Shown here piece after piece: positions 43,202 to 51,823 of a stretch of DNA of 64,000 nucleotides (positions are counted from its first letter, which is position 1; each line of letters begins with the position of its first letter). Source of the DNA: JBCBAP01 sp038532435. GTDB lineage: Bacteria; Pseudomonadota; Alphaproteobacteria; Rhodobacterales; Rhodobacteraceae. The position numbers were made by a program, and so were the translations under genes. The stretch spans positions 1-64,000 of the forward strand of contig JBCBAP010000004.1 of NCBI GenBank assembly GCA_038532435.1, written 5' to 3'. The notes under the pieces were generated by a model, which worked only from the letters and a program-made list of their open reading frames with translations, was not told where the DNA came from and made no database searches.

Positions 43202-43225
43202 CCCTCCAGCCCGAGGGCTGGAGGG
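43202..43225. terminator. perfect 10-bp hairpin after the FMO gene
   Basis: CCCTCCAGCC-CGAG-GGCTGGAGGG. It lies just past the FMO stop (minus strand) in the 183-bp spacer before dusA. There is no strong T-run, so termination is likely but may be weak. Confidence 0.5.
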
Positions 43226-43234
43226 TAGGATCGG

Positions 43235-44722
43235 CTATCCGGCCTGGTATTGAGGGCAGGAGGCGAGGAACTCGCCGTAGGCTGCGTGGTCGGGGTAGCC
43301 GAACTGTTCCGCGAGAGGATTGGAGCGCTTGCGCTTGCGTGCGCCCATGTCCGCGAGCAACTCGTCGAAATGCTTGAAGTGGAACGGGGCGGAACAAAGA
43401 CCGCCGTAGATCTGGGCGGCCGGCCTCTCCTTCCGCTTCCAGTCGAGCATCATCTCGATGTTCCGGGTCATCGCGGCCCCATCGGGCTGATCGGCGAGCT
43501 GACCATCTGCGTAGCGCACCAGCCAGTTCGCGATCATCTCTGCCGAAAGAACCGTGCAGAAGGACGAGTTAAATCCGACGAAACCCATGTCCGGCAGCTC
43601 GGGATTCACAGACAGCCGATAGGTTCTGTACTGACCGTCATCCTCGACGAGCTTGTCCTGATACTCCTGTGGGAGGTAGGGAACGCCAAGCTTCCACCCG
43701 ACGGCCTGGATCACCACATCCGCCTCGACCGTCTCCCCACCGGTCAGGTGGATCGTGTTGCCGTCGTAGCGGTCGAAGGTGCCTTGCACATTGTGGATCT
43801 GGCCCGCTTTCAGCGCTTCGAAGAGGCCGGGGGTTACGATCGGCACGGAGCATGAGACTTCCTTCTCGATCGGACCCTTGGGGACCAGTCCGTACTTCTT
43901 GAGGCCGAGTTGGGTCTTCAGCAGTGTCTCGAGCCCGCGAAAGTTCGCCCAAACGAGCGGTTTCAGCAGGGCCGCCAGAACGCGTTGCAGACCGCTTTTG
44001 TCCCACGCGTTGAACTGCTGTTCCTGCGCCCGCATGTAAAGCAGCCGTTTGAAGTTGATGCCGCCAACGAAATACGGGACCCGCCAGACGGGTTCCAAAT
44101 AGACCCAATGGACAGACGAGGCACCATTCTGTGCTGCGTTGACAGCGATGTCGGTCGCGGATTTGGAGCCGCCGAGAACGACCACACGCTTGCCCGTGAT
44201 CAGCGCGGGATCGGTATATTCCGACGAATGCATCACCGCGCCGCCGGTGTCCTCAAATCCCCCCTGACCGGGATGGGAAATGGCGTTCTTGTCAGAGAAC
44301 TGTCCGGTGCCGATGGCCACGAAATCATAGTCCTCCGTCCAGACGTGCCCTCCAGCCTCAAGCGTCAGGGTCCAGCCCGGCGCGCCATCGTCCCGTCTGT
44401 CCATCGACTTCACATTGGTGTTCAGCCGGAACAGGCGGTGGAGCTTATGCTTATCCGCATAGCTGTGCAGGTAGGCGTGGACCTGGTGGCCCTTGGGCCA
44501 CTCCGGATACGCGTCGGGCATCGGATGATCGGTGTAGCAGTAGAGATCCTTCGGGGACTGGGTTTGCACGTCCGGGTAGGAGCGGCTGAGTTCCCAGACC
44601 CCGCCGAAATCGTGACTGCGTTCGAACCCGACGACCCGGTGTCCCCGTTCGTCAAACGCCTTGGCTGCCGCCAGGCCGGAAACACCGCCGCCGATCACGG
44701 CGACCTTCTTTCGCGCGATCAT
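43235..44722 (-). CDS. flavin-containing monooxygenase (FMO-like)
   Basis: A 495-residue FAD/NADPH monooxygenase. The FAD loop is VAVIGGGVSGLAAAKAF at the N-terminus and the NADPH loop VVVLGGSKSATDIAVNA near residue 175. The FMO fingerprint appears as FEDTGGAVMHSSEY. A later ATG motif region is DVVIQAVGWKLG. It starts 6 nt after the cupin stop and forms an operon with it. It probably oxygenates a soft nucleophile or a ketone; the substrate is unknown. Confidence 0.88.
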   Translation of the reverse strand: MIARKKVAVIGGGVSGLAAAKAFDERGHRVVGFERSHDFGGVWELSRSYPDVQTQSPKDLYCYTDHPMPDAYPEWPKGHQVHAYLHSYADKHKLHRLFRLNTNVKSMDRRDDGAPGWTLTLEAGGHVWTEDYDFVAIGTGQFSDKNAISHPGQGGFEDTGGAVMHSSEYTDPALITGKRVVVLGGSKSATDIAVNAAQNGASSVHWVYLEPVWRVPYFVGGINFKRLLYMRAQEQQFNAWDKSGLQRVLAALLKPLVWANFRGLETLLKTQLGLKKYGLVPKGPIEKEVSCSVPIVTPGLFEALKAGQIHNVQGTFDRYDGNTIHLTGGETVEADVVIQAVGWKLGVPYLPQEYQDKLVEDDGQYRTYRLSVNPELPDMGFVGFNSSFCTVLSAEMIANWLVRYADGQLADQPDGAAMTRNIEMMLDWKRKERPAAQIYGGLCSAPFHFKHFDELLADMGARKRKRSNPLAEQFGYPDHAAYGEFLASCPQYQAG

Positions 44723-44728
44723 GTGCGG

Positions 44729-45187
44729 TCACTCCGCGTCCGGTGGTGGTGGCAGGAAATCCACCTCGTGCAGCGCAGAGAGCCGGACGAGCTCCGCCGG
44801 ATCGGTAACGCCGTCGAGCTGTGCGAAGAGATCGAACAGCTTGCGCGCAGGCGCAACGCCGAAGATGCAGGTCGCCTCGGCCCCGGAGCGGTTAAAGATA
44901 CCGTGCGACTTTCCCATCGGCATCCGCACGAGATCTCCCGCACCGGCCTTGTGGGTGGTGACGGCGCCTTCTTCGTGGCCGAACTCGATCTCGAGCGCGC
45001 CGCTCAGGACATAGATCCACTCGTCCTGTGTCGGGTGAATGTGTGGCGGCACGAACGTCTCAGCCGGTATCTGGGCGTGCCAGATGAACGCGTTTGGGCT
45101 GTGCAGCTTCGGCGTGTAGATCTGGCCGACGACATTCCAGGCTTTGGCTCCGACAAAGCCATCTGATGAAGTAACTCCCAAGTCCAT
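44729..45187 (-). CDS. cupin-domain protein
   Basis: A 152-residue single-cupin protein. The metal motif is PPHIHPTQDEWIYVLSGALEIEFG, and the second motif AGDLVRMPMGKSHGIFN completes the His/Glu/His set. It lies in an operon with the FMO gene and is divergent from an AraC regulator. Function is undetermined: an isomerase, dioxygenase or ligand sensor would all fit. Confidence 0.85.
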   Translation of the reverse strand: MDLGVTSSDGFVGAKAWNVVGQIYTPKLHSPNAFIWHAQIPAETFVPPHIHPTQDEWIYVLSGALEIEFGHEEGAVTTHKAGAGDLVRMPMGKSHGIFNRSGAEATCIFGVAPARKLFDLFAQLDGVTDPAELVRLSALHEVDFLPPPPDAE

Positions 45188-45308
45188 AAGCGACCCCCTT
45201 GGTTCATTTCATGTGGTCAGCTTCCGTCAGGTGGACCAAAACGCTTATCCGTATTGCGAGTCCAAACTGCATACTTGAAGCGACGCAACCGGTTGCTAGG
45301 CTGCGATC

Positions 45309-46280
45309 ATGCAGATGCGCGCCCGTCTCCTTCCCTCGTTCGAGGTTTTGAACACGCAAGACCTCGATGAGGCGCGGGAGGCTGTTTCCATGCGCTACTG
45401 CGACCATCGCCTCGATCTGGCGAGAGGCAGGGTGCTGAATGTGCGCCACAACCACGCCCGCGGATCCCACGTCTCGGTCAACTTTCTGGCCTATGGCGGC
45501 GATGTGGAGATCGACCCGGGCGAGCTTCAGGATTTCTACCTCCTGCAGATCCCGGTGACGGGGTCCGCGCGCATCCAGCATCGTGGCGAGGAGGTCGACA
45601 CGTCACCCCGGCAGGGCAGCATGCTCAACCCGGACCGGCCCACACGGATGGCCTGGGGGCATGATTGCGAGAAGCTGATGATCCAGGTGGATGTCGCGTT
45701 CCTGCAACTTGTGGCGACGGAGTGGCTGGGGCGGACCCTGCCCGGCCAGATCCGGTTCGAGCCTGCGGTGGATCTCCGCACGCCGGAAGGCAGGACATTG
45801 AGATACATCGCCGAGCGGACGGCTCAGGCATTTGAGGTCGGCACGCTCGCGTCACGTCTCGAGGATCTGCAGCTCATGGCGACGGAGCGTGAGATTGCGC
45901 TCACGCTGTTGCACAATCTGAGAAGCAACATCACCCATCTGATGGCCCGAAAGCCGGCGGTGCTGGCACCCCGGTCCCTGCGCCGCGCGCTCGACTATCT
46001 GCACGGGCACTATGCGGAAGACATCCGGCTCGACGACATCGCAAGGGCGACCGACCAACATCCGCGCACACTTCAGATCGCCTTCCAACGAAGCCTGGGC
46101 ACATCACCGATGACCTACCTGCGGGACCTCAGACTCGACACGGCCAAGTATCATCTCTCGCGCCGGGCGAACCGCCCCCGGGTCAGCGAGATCGCCTACG
46201 ATTGCGGGTTCAGTCATCTGGGCCGGTTCTCGAAGGATTTTCGCGCGCGCTTTGGCCATGCGCCAAGCGAATGCGGCTAG
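45309..46280 (+). CDS. AraC-family transcriptional regulator
   Basis: A 323-residue regulator. The N-terminal 200 residues resemble the AraC_binding_2 sensor domain (FYLLQIPVTGSARIQHRGEEV). The C-terminal double HTH (about 225-323) reads RALDYLHGHYAEDIRLDDIARATDQHPRTLQ and IAYDCGFSHLGRFSKDFRARFG. It is divergent from the cupin-FMO operon. The spacer carries GGACCAAAAC and GAGTCCAAAC about 27 bp apart in the same orientation, possible direct-repeat sites. Confidence 0.92.
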   Translation: MQMRARLLPSFEVLNTQDLDEAREAVSMRYCDHRLDLARGRVLNVRHNHARGSHVSVNFLAYGGDVEIDPGELQDFYLLQIPVTGSARIQHRGEEVDTSPRQGSMLNPDRPTRMAWGHDCEKLMIQVDVAFLQLVATEWLGRTLPGQIRFEPAVDLRTPEGRTLRYIAERTAQAFEVGTLASRLEDLQLMATEREIALTLLHNLRSNITHLMARKPAVLAPRSLRRALDYLHGHYAEDIRLDDIARATDQHPRTLQIAFQRSLGTSPMTYLRDLRLDTAKYHLSRRANRPRVSEIAYDCGFSHLGRFSKDFRARFGHAPSECG

Positions 46281-46533
46281 GAGGGGCTTGCTTTCGGACT
46301 CGATGGCACCTGGAGATCCTCCGGACAACCACATCACCGAAGATCGCCGTCGCAGCGAGCTTTCTTGTCGGGACCGCGGCACGCCAAGTCAGCCGATTGT
46401 GAGCGACCAGAAAGAGGCCGGGTGTGTATGCTGGCTTTACACTGCAGTCGCCGAAGTGTGCCATGGTGCAGACGCGAAAGCATGCGAGACGGTCCGACGG
46501 ACCTGTGCGGAGAAATGCGTAAGGAGTGCCATC

Positions 46534-47124
46534 GTGCAGCGGTCTTTCTCTCGGACAGCGATGATCGTCGCGGTCTGCTCCTGCTTTCTTCTTCTCTTCC
46601 CCCTCTCCGCAACCGCCCAATCGGAGAAGGACCGGTTTGTCACCGGCTTTGTCGGGATCATGACCGATGACACATGGGAGAACGCCATCCAGCTCTGGCA
46701 GACCCGGTTCGTGCGGTCCGGCTTTGTCGGGATCGCGTATGGGCAGGATGTCCTGTCCTTGGGTCCTCTGAGCCTGGGGTATGAGGGTCAGGTCGTTCAG
46801 CATTTCGGCGAACAGGACAATCTGGAGGCCAATCTGCCCGTCGTTGTCCGCTACCACCGGGACGGCACCGTGCTGAACGCGCTGGAGAGCGTCGCCTTCG
46901 GGCTCGGTGTCTCCGTCGCAAACGAAAAGCCCGAAGGAGAGGTCCGGCGCAATGGCGATTCCAACGCGATGCTCGTCTACTGGATGGCGGAGATGCAATT
47001 CGACCTGTCGCGCACGGAGGTCGAGGGCATCTTAAGGCTCCACCACCGTTCCGACGGATATGGCCTGTTTCCCGTGGACAGTGGCTCCAACGGTTTCGCC
47101 CTCGGGCTGCGCAGACGGTTCTGA
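46534..47124 (+). CDS. outer-membrane beta-barrel protein, possibly PagL-like
   Basis: A 196-residue exported protein. GTG 46534 is chosen because AAGGAG lies about 7 nt upstream and the signal peptide follows (MIVAVCSCFLLLFPLSATAQ). Alternating hydrophobic strands and the terminal phenylalanine (LGLRRRF) indicate a beta-barrel. LHHRSDGYGLF near the end resembles the His-Ser region of lipid A 3-O-deacylase PagL, but the match is partial. The 253-bp gap upstream (46281-46533) holds no gene I can support. Confidence 0.6.
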   Translation: MQRSFSRTAMIVAVCSCFLLLFPLSATAQSEKDRFVTGFVGIMTDDTWENAIQLWQTRFVRSGFVGIAYGQDVLSLGPLSLGYEGQVVQHFGEQDNLEANLPVVVRYHRDGTVLNALESVAFGLGVSVANEKPEGEVRRNGDSNAMLVYWMAEMQFDLSRTEVEGILRLHHRSDGYGLFPVDSGSNGFALGLRRRF

Positions 47125-47136
47125 CGGGGCAAATCG

Positions 47137-48123
47137 TCAAACGACCGTCGCATCGTCCTTCTCTTCGACACGGGCATGGGTCGAGGCGGATGATCGCAGT
47201 GCATCGCGGGCACGAACCCATGCGGCGTCTCCTTCGTGGAGCGCAGACCAGAGGAAGGCCCAGCTCACGCGTTGCACGATCGCCAGCCGCTCGGGATCCT
47301 CGTCCGTCGTCTCCTTTGCGTCATAGCCCGAGACCCCGCCGAGACCGTGTCTGCCTCCGATCAGAGTCAGCATCGCGGCAGCACCGGGGCCCTTGCGAAA
47401 CGGGTCCGTGTACCAGTCCGGGCCCCGGACGCTCAGATGAGCGGCTGCGTCCGCATCGCCCCTGACCACCAGACTGCGGGTGACCATGCGTGAGAAATCC
47501 GGATTGAGTGCGGAATAGTTTTCTCGGGCAAACTCCGTCAGGTCCGGTCCGCCATGGCCGGGGGCTGCGAGCAGGACGCCCGCCTTGATCCTCGGATCAC
47601 GCAGATCGACATCCGTCGCCTCGGGATCCTGCGGATCCGTCAGGCGTGCGCCGAGCAGCATCCCCACGGTCTGCCCGCCGAGCGAGTGACCGACCGCCGC
47701 GATCTTTTCGCGGTCGAGGCGTCCGGCGAGGCCGGGCACGCCTGCCTCGATCAGATCGAGCATGTCGATGATGTGAGACATATCGAGGACCCGGGACCGC
47801 CAGAAGAGCGGCCCGTCCTCGGCATCGGCGGGCAGCCCGCCGACTTTCGAATTCAGATGGGTTGGCTGAATCACCACGAAGCCGTGCACCGCGTAGAATT
47901 GCGCGAGCGGGCCGTATCCATCCTTGGACGGGATGTAGAGCGACGGCCCATGTCCGTGGGACAGGAGGAGGATCGGCAGGTTCTGACCCGTTACCGGGGC
48001 AGTCACGCGGACCTCCAGGGGACGCGGACGCCAGGCCGCCGGAATGGTGATCGGGTTGATGGAGATCGTCTGCGCAGCCTCGCCGATCGGGATGTGCGCA
48101 GCGTCCTGAATGAGAGCGTTCAT
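47137..48123 (-). CDS. alpha/beta hydrolase, downstream copy of a tandem pair
   Basis: A 328-residue hydrolase of the PAF-acetylhydrolase/chlorophyllase-like group. The oxyanion segment is ILLLSHGHGPSLYI, the nucleophile is AAVGHSLGGQTVGMLLGAR, and the acidic residue lies in VVRGDADAAAHL. Its ATG overlaps the stop of the second copy (ATGA at 48120-48123). The two copies align over their length (DWYTDPFRKGPGA versus DWFTDAYWLSPGA), so a tandem duplication is clear. Confidence 0.88.
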   Translation of the reverse strand: MNALIQDAAHIPIGEAAQTISINPITIPAAWRPRPLEVRVTAPVTGQNLPILLLSHGHGPSLYIPSKDGYGPLAQFYAVHGFVVIQPTHLNSKVGGLPADAEDGPLFWRSRVLDMSHIIDMLDLIEAGVPGLAGRLDREKIAAVGHSLGGQTVGMLLGARLTDPQDPEATDVDLRDPRIKAGVLLAAPGHGGPDLTEFARENYSALNPDFSRMVTRSLVVRGDADAAAHLSVRGPDWYTDPFRKGPGAAAMLTLIGGRHGLGGVSGYDAKETTDEDPERLAIVQRVSWAFLWSALHEGDAAWVRARDALRSSASTHARVEEKDDATVV

Positions 48124-49109
48124 CGGTCCAGCCCTTTCTGGGGTGCGACCGGCTGCTGCCCTACGCCCTTTTGCTGGAGGGACCCGATGGGCGCGTCCTG
48201 CGCGCGGAGTGTCTCCGTTACCGCACTCCACACCGCTTCATCCCCATCAAGTGCGCGGCGCAGATAGGCGGTGCTGAGATCGGAGACCGCAGCGACCCGT
48301 TCCGGGTTTTCGTCAGTCGTATCCGCCGACCTGTACCCGGTGATGCCACCCAGCAGATGTTCACCATCGAAGAGCGTCACCAGCGCGTCCGCACCGGGGC
48401 TCAACCAGTAGGCATCGGTGAACCAGTCCGGACCGCGGGTGCTCAGGGGCGAGTCGTCCTTGTCGCCCGCGATCACCAGCGCAGGCGTCGCAAGCTCCGC
48501 GAAGCTGGGGGACATGAACGGGAAATTCTCCGCCGCGAAGGGGCTGAGATAGGCACCACCCTCCCCCGCTGCAGACAGCAGCACGCCTGCCCTGATCCGG
48601 TGATCGGACATGTCGTCAGTGACGGAACCATCGAACTCGAAGACCCGCGCGCCGAGCAGAATGCCGACGGTCTGCGCACCGTAAGAGTGGCCGACTGCCG
48701 CGATGCGTTCGTGATCGAGACGCCCCGTGAGGGACGGGACCGCCGCCTCGATCTCACCGAGGTGATCGAGGACCCGCGTCATGTCCCGGACGCGGTGACG
48801 CCAGATATCGGGCGATCTGGGATCGTCGGGCGATAGGTTGAGCGTCGCGGAATCGAGAAAAGTTGGCTGGATCACCGCGAAACCCTGCCGGGTCCAGTGA
48901 TCCACAAGCGGCGCGTAATCGCGCATGGACTTCGCAAATCCGTGGGCCATCAGGATCACGGGCAGGCGATCGCCCACGATCGGGGCGGACACCCGGATCT
49001 GAAGGTCCTCGCCGCGTTCCGGCGCGCTCAGCATGATCGGTTCGACCGAGACCGTCGGGGACTGAGCCGGGTCCGCGGTGAGGAACGTGACGGGGGCATG
49101 GCTGGTCAT
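48120..49109 (-). CDS. alpha/beta hydrolase, upstream copy of a tandem pair
   Basis: A 329-residue paralogue of the downstream gene. The motifs are VILMAHGFAKSMRDYAPL, AAVGHSYGAQTVGILLGAR with the nucleophile serine, and VIAGDKDDSPLSTRG. AGAGG precedes ATG 49109. The promoter region holds a large palindrome shared with the divergent TetR gene, so this operon is its likely target. The substrate is unknown. Confidence 0.88.
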   Translation of the reverse strand: MTSHAPVTFLTADPAQSPTVSVEPIMLSAPERGEDLQIRVSAPIVGDRLPVILMAHGFAKSMRDYAPLVDHWTRQGFAVIQPTFLDSATLNLSPDDPRSPDIWRHRVRDMTRVLDHLGEIEAAVPSLTGRLDHERIAAVGHSYGAQTVGILLGARVFEFDGSVTDDMSDHRIRAGVLLSAAGEGGAYLSPFAAENFPFMSPSFAELATPALVIAGDKDDSPLSTRGPDWFTDAYWLSPGADALVTLFDGEHLLGGITGYRSADTTDENPERVAAVSDLSTAYLRRALDGDEAVWSAVTETLRAQDAPIGSLQQKGVGQQPVAPQKGLDR

Positions 49110-49158
49110 GGGACCTCTTCCTTCTGATTTGACTGGTGTGGATCGGCTGTATGCGATA

Positions 49159-49203
49159 AAACGGAACAGCGCTCCGATATAAATACGGAGTGGTGTTCCG
49201 TTT
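49159..49203. promoter_or_regulatory. 45-bp palindromic operator of the TetR/hydrolase locus
   Basis: Two 18-nt arms, AAACGGAACAGCGCTCCG (49159-49176) and CGGAGTGGTGTTCCGTTT (49186-49203), are inverted and agree at 16 of 18 positions around an AT-rich 9-nt centre. They lie between the divergent promoters of the TetR gene and the hydrolase operon. Confidence 0.75.
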
Positions 49204-49251
49204 GTCAACGCATCCGGAGCAATGTTCCTTATATGCGAGTGGGCCAACCAC

Positions 49252-49881
49252 ATGAGCCAGACGAAAGAGACGCCTCACACCGAGAAAGCCCCTGCAAACG
49301 AACCGAAAAAACGGGTCCGCGCCGATGCTCAGCGAAGCACGGATGCGTTGCTCGAAGCCGCAAAATTCGTGTTCGAGAGCTCGGGCGTCGACGCGCCTGT
49401 CCGGGAGATCGCCGAAAAGGCCGGGGTGGGAATCGGTACGGTCTACCGGAACTTCCCCAAGCGATCTGACCTCATCGCTGGTGTGTTTCGGCGAGAAGTC
49501 GACGCCTGCGCGGCAGACGCGGCGGAGCTCACAGCCCAGCACCTCCCCCTCGAGGCGCTCCGCCGCTGGCTGCACCGCTACACCCGGTTCATCGCGACAA
49601 AGAAGGGCCTCGCAAAGGCGTTGCATTCTGGCGATCCGGCCTTTGCCTCCCTCCCCGACTATTTCCGTGCAAACTTCGAGCCTGCCCTCGAGACCCTGCT
49701 TGCGGCGTCGCACGAGGCGGGAGAGGTACGGGGCGACGTCGATGCTTACGACCTGCTGCGGGCCATCGGGAACCTGGCAGCCGCAGGGGGAGATGACGGT
49801 CCCGCACACACGGAGCGGATGGTGGATCTCTTGATCGATGGCCTGCGGTTCGGCGCCGCCACGCGCGGACAGTCAGCCTAG
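49252..49881 (+). CDS. TetR-family transcriptional regulator
   Basis: A 209-residue repressor. The HTH covers about residues 25-70 of this start: STDALLEAAKFVFESSGVDAPVREIAEKAGVGIGTVYRNFPKRSDL. The C-terminal ligand domain is of the TetR_C SbtR-like type. The start is uncertain: ATG 49222 has GGAG only 2 nt away, whereas 49252 gives a normal N-terminus. It is divergent from two hydrolase genes and ends 10 nt from the convergent LacI gene. Confidence 0.9.
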   Translation: MSQTKETPHTEKAPANEPKKRVRADAQRSTDALLEAAKFVFESSGVDAPVREIAEKAGVGIGTVYRNFPKRSDLIAGVFRREVDACAADAAELTAQHLPLEALRRWLHRYTRFIATKKGLAKALHSGDPAFASLPDYFRANFEPALETLLAASHEAGEVRGDVDAYDLLRAIGNLAAAGGDDGPAHTERMVDLLIDGLRFGAATRGQSA

Positions 49882-49891
49882 ATCAGCCGCC

Positions 49892-50944
49892 TCACTCCCG
49901 ATCCGACGGCAACTCCGGACGTTGGAAGAGCACCCGGGTCGGAACGGCGAGGGTCTGCAGATCCTCAACTGGCCGCCCATCGATCGAGCCGATGAGGGCG
50001 GTGCCAAGCTCCCTGCCCGCCTCCCGCACATCCTCGTGGACGATGTGGAACGCGTCGCGAAACACGGGCAGCCGTTGGAAGAGCTGCTTGGTCACAACGT
50101 CCACGTTCCGTCCCATCACGACATCCGCGTCCGCCAGTCCGGCCATCAGGGCCAGCAGCGCGCCGCCTGTTCCGCTCACCCCGCCGGAGCTGTTGACGAT
50201 TCCGTCCGGCCGATCGGGTGAGCGCATCAGATCGCGGATCGCATGGCGGATCTGCTCGATGGAACTGTCGTTGGTGACGGCGGTGAACGGGACCTCCTCG
50301 AGGCCATGCTCCTCCAGCCCTCGCAGGAAACCGTGCCGCATGTGGTTGTGAAAGCTCAGATCGTCGGGCGGAGCGAGCAGCGCCAGCCTGCGCCGCCCGA
50401 GCTCCGCCAGACGCGCAACGGCGATGCGGGCGAAGGCCTCGTTGTCGAAATCGTAGAAAGGGTGCTCGACCCCCATGTACGTCCGGCCATGGGTCGCGAA
50501 CGGCATGTTGTTGTCGATCATGTAGCGCACGCGGGGATCCTCCGGTTCGATCCGCGTGATAATGATGCCGTCCGCAGCCTCCGTCTCCGTGATGTAGCGG
50601 ATGGGGTCGAGCGGATCCGCATGCCGGGAGTAGGGTGTGACATTGAGGTGGTATGGCGTGCCATCGAGCGCCTCCATGATCCCGAAGATCATTTCTGATA
50701 TGAAGCTGCCGACCTGCTCTTCCGTGTCGAGGACGAGGCTAATCACGTTGGTCTTGCCGGTTCTGAGGCGTAGGCCCGCGCGGCTCGGGCGGTAGGCAAG
50801 CTTGCGCGCCATGTCCTTCACCGCCGCCCGGGTCCGCGGACTGATCTTCTCGTCGTCCCGTAGAGCGCGAGACACGGTCGTCACCCCGAGGCCGAGTGCC
50901 GTCGCGATCGTCTTCAACGTTGGTTTGCTGCCCCGCGCGGTCAA
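49892..50944 (-). CDS. LacI-family transcriptional regulator
   Basis: A 350-residue regulator. The HTH is PTLKTIATALGLGVTTVSRALRDDEKISPRTRAAV, followed by the periplasmic-binding-like sugar domain (VISLVLDTEEQVGSFISEMIFGI, DGIIITRIEPEDPRV). The two LacI-type operators at 51153-51187 lie 209 nt upstream and could be autoregulatory. Ligand unknown; no sugar pathway is directly adjacent, although the uronate locus begins 4.5 kb away. Confidence 0.92.
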   Translation of the reverse strand: MTARGSKPTLKTIATALGLGVTTVSRALRDDEKISPRTRAAVKDMARKLAYRPSRAGLRLRTGKTNVISLVLDTEEQVGSFISEMIFGIMEALDGTPYHLNVTPYSRHADPLDPIRYITETEAADGIIITRIEPEDPRVRYMIDNNMPFATHGRTYMGVEHPFYDFDNEAFARIAVARLAELGRRRLALLAPPDDLSFHNHMRHGFLRGLEEHGLEEVPFTAVTNDSSIEQIRHAIRDLMRSPDRPDGIVNSSGGVSGTGGALLALMAGLADADVVMGRNVDVVTKQLFQRLPVFRDAFHIVHEDVREAGRELGTALIGSIDGRPVEDLQTLAVPTRVLFQRPELPSDRE

Positions 50945-51152
50945 CCTGTCTCCTCCAGGGCGGTCGTGGTGCCGCCTTTCTTCAACATTATTGGAATTCC
51001 CACCGGTTGCCAGAGGATCGAGGTCGCATCCCGGTGAACGCTCGCCGCCGTTTCGGCAAATCTCCGCCCGGTTTCAGGCCGCACAGCCGTTCGTCCTATC
51101 ACGTTCGCTGGAGCAGCCCTCAGACATACAGCCTAAAGTTGTCGAATCACGT

Positions 51153-51166
51153 TTGTATCGTTATAA
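51153..51166. promoter_or_regulatory. LacI-type operator, copy 1
   Basis: TTGTATCGTTATAA: near-palindromic with the central CG typical of LacI-family sites. It agrees with copy 2 at 12 of 14 positions. Confidence 0.6.
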
Positions 51167-51173
51167 CTCCTAG

Positions 51174-51187
51174 TTGCATCGTTACAA
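51174..51187. promoter_or_regulatory. LacI-type operator, copy 2
   Basis: TTGCATCGTTACAA, starting exactly 21 bp after copy 1, so both sites face the same side of the DNA helix. Confidence 0.6.
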
Positions 51188-51393
51188 ATAACTTGCACAG
51201 GTCGCCTACTGATCTGCGCGAACCCAACTGACACCGCGCGGACCTGACCGTCCGCCGGCGAAGGAAGGCGTGTTGCCCGCCATCGGGCATCCCGCCCGGA
51301 CTGCACCGATTGGATCGCCGCGCCCTCGTGGCGGTGCGCTCACCGGATTGACCAAGACACATGCCCCGCTTCGATCAAGGAAAGGAGACTGAC

Positions 51394-51801
51394 TTGACCA
51401 CCAGTATTGCGCGTATGAACCCGGAGACGCTGCCGGATGCGAGTATGATTGGATACTCCCAGATCTCGGTTGTCCCGCCTGGCCCTCTTGCCTTCGTATC
51501 CGGACAGGTTGCCCAGACCCGTGACGGAACCCCGACGCCCAACTCGCTGTCGGAGCAGACGGCGCTTGTCATCGACAATCTCACGCACGCGCTCGAGGTT
51601 CTCGATGCGACACCCCACGATATCGCGCAAATGCGCATCTACGTGACCGACCTCAATCAGGACACGCTTGAGATCTCGATGACCCAAATCATCAGATTCC
51701 TCGACGGAGCCCAGCCAAGCCTGACAGGCGTCGGCGTCTCGGCCCTCGCCGGGCCGGATCTCAAGATCGAGATTGAGATGGTCGTGAGGGTCACAGATTA
51801 G
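51394..51801 (+). CDS. RidA-family (YjgF/UK114) protein
   Basis: A 135-residue RidA-like protein. TTG 51394 is proposed as the start because AAGGAG lies 6 nt before it; an in-frame ATG at 51361 lies upstream of that site. Family stretches are YSQISVVPPGPLAFVSGQVAQ and QMRIYVTDLN. The usual catalytic arginine in the C-terminal segment is not obvious (PSLTGVGVSAL), so deaminase activity on 2-aminoacrylate is uncertain. A Tat-exported hydrolase gene follows 22 nt later. Confidence 0.82.
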   Translation: MTTSIARMNPETLPDASMIGYSQISVVPPGPLAFVSGQVAQTRDGTPTPNSLSEQTALVIDNLTHALEVLDATPHDIAQMRIYVTDLNQDTLEISMTQIIRFLDGAQPSLTGVGVSALAGPDLKIEIEMVVRVTD

Positions 51802-51823
51802 AACAGCCCGAAAGGATCTTCCG

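Larger units (their letters stand above)
50945..51393. other. 449-bp gene-free regulatory spacer
   Basis: No open frame here has a plausible start and family. The stretch between about 51140 and 51195 is AT-rich and contains two LacI-type operators. The rest shows no repeat or hairpin that I can support. It separates divergent LacI and RidA genes. Confidence 0.6.

Noticed and set aside
46252..46533. Longer N-terminus for the beta-barrel protein
   Set aside because: It would overlap the araC 3' end and bury the signal peptide; GTG 46534 has a good ribosome binding site.
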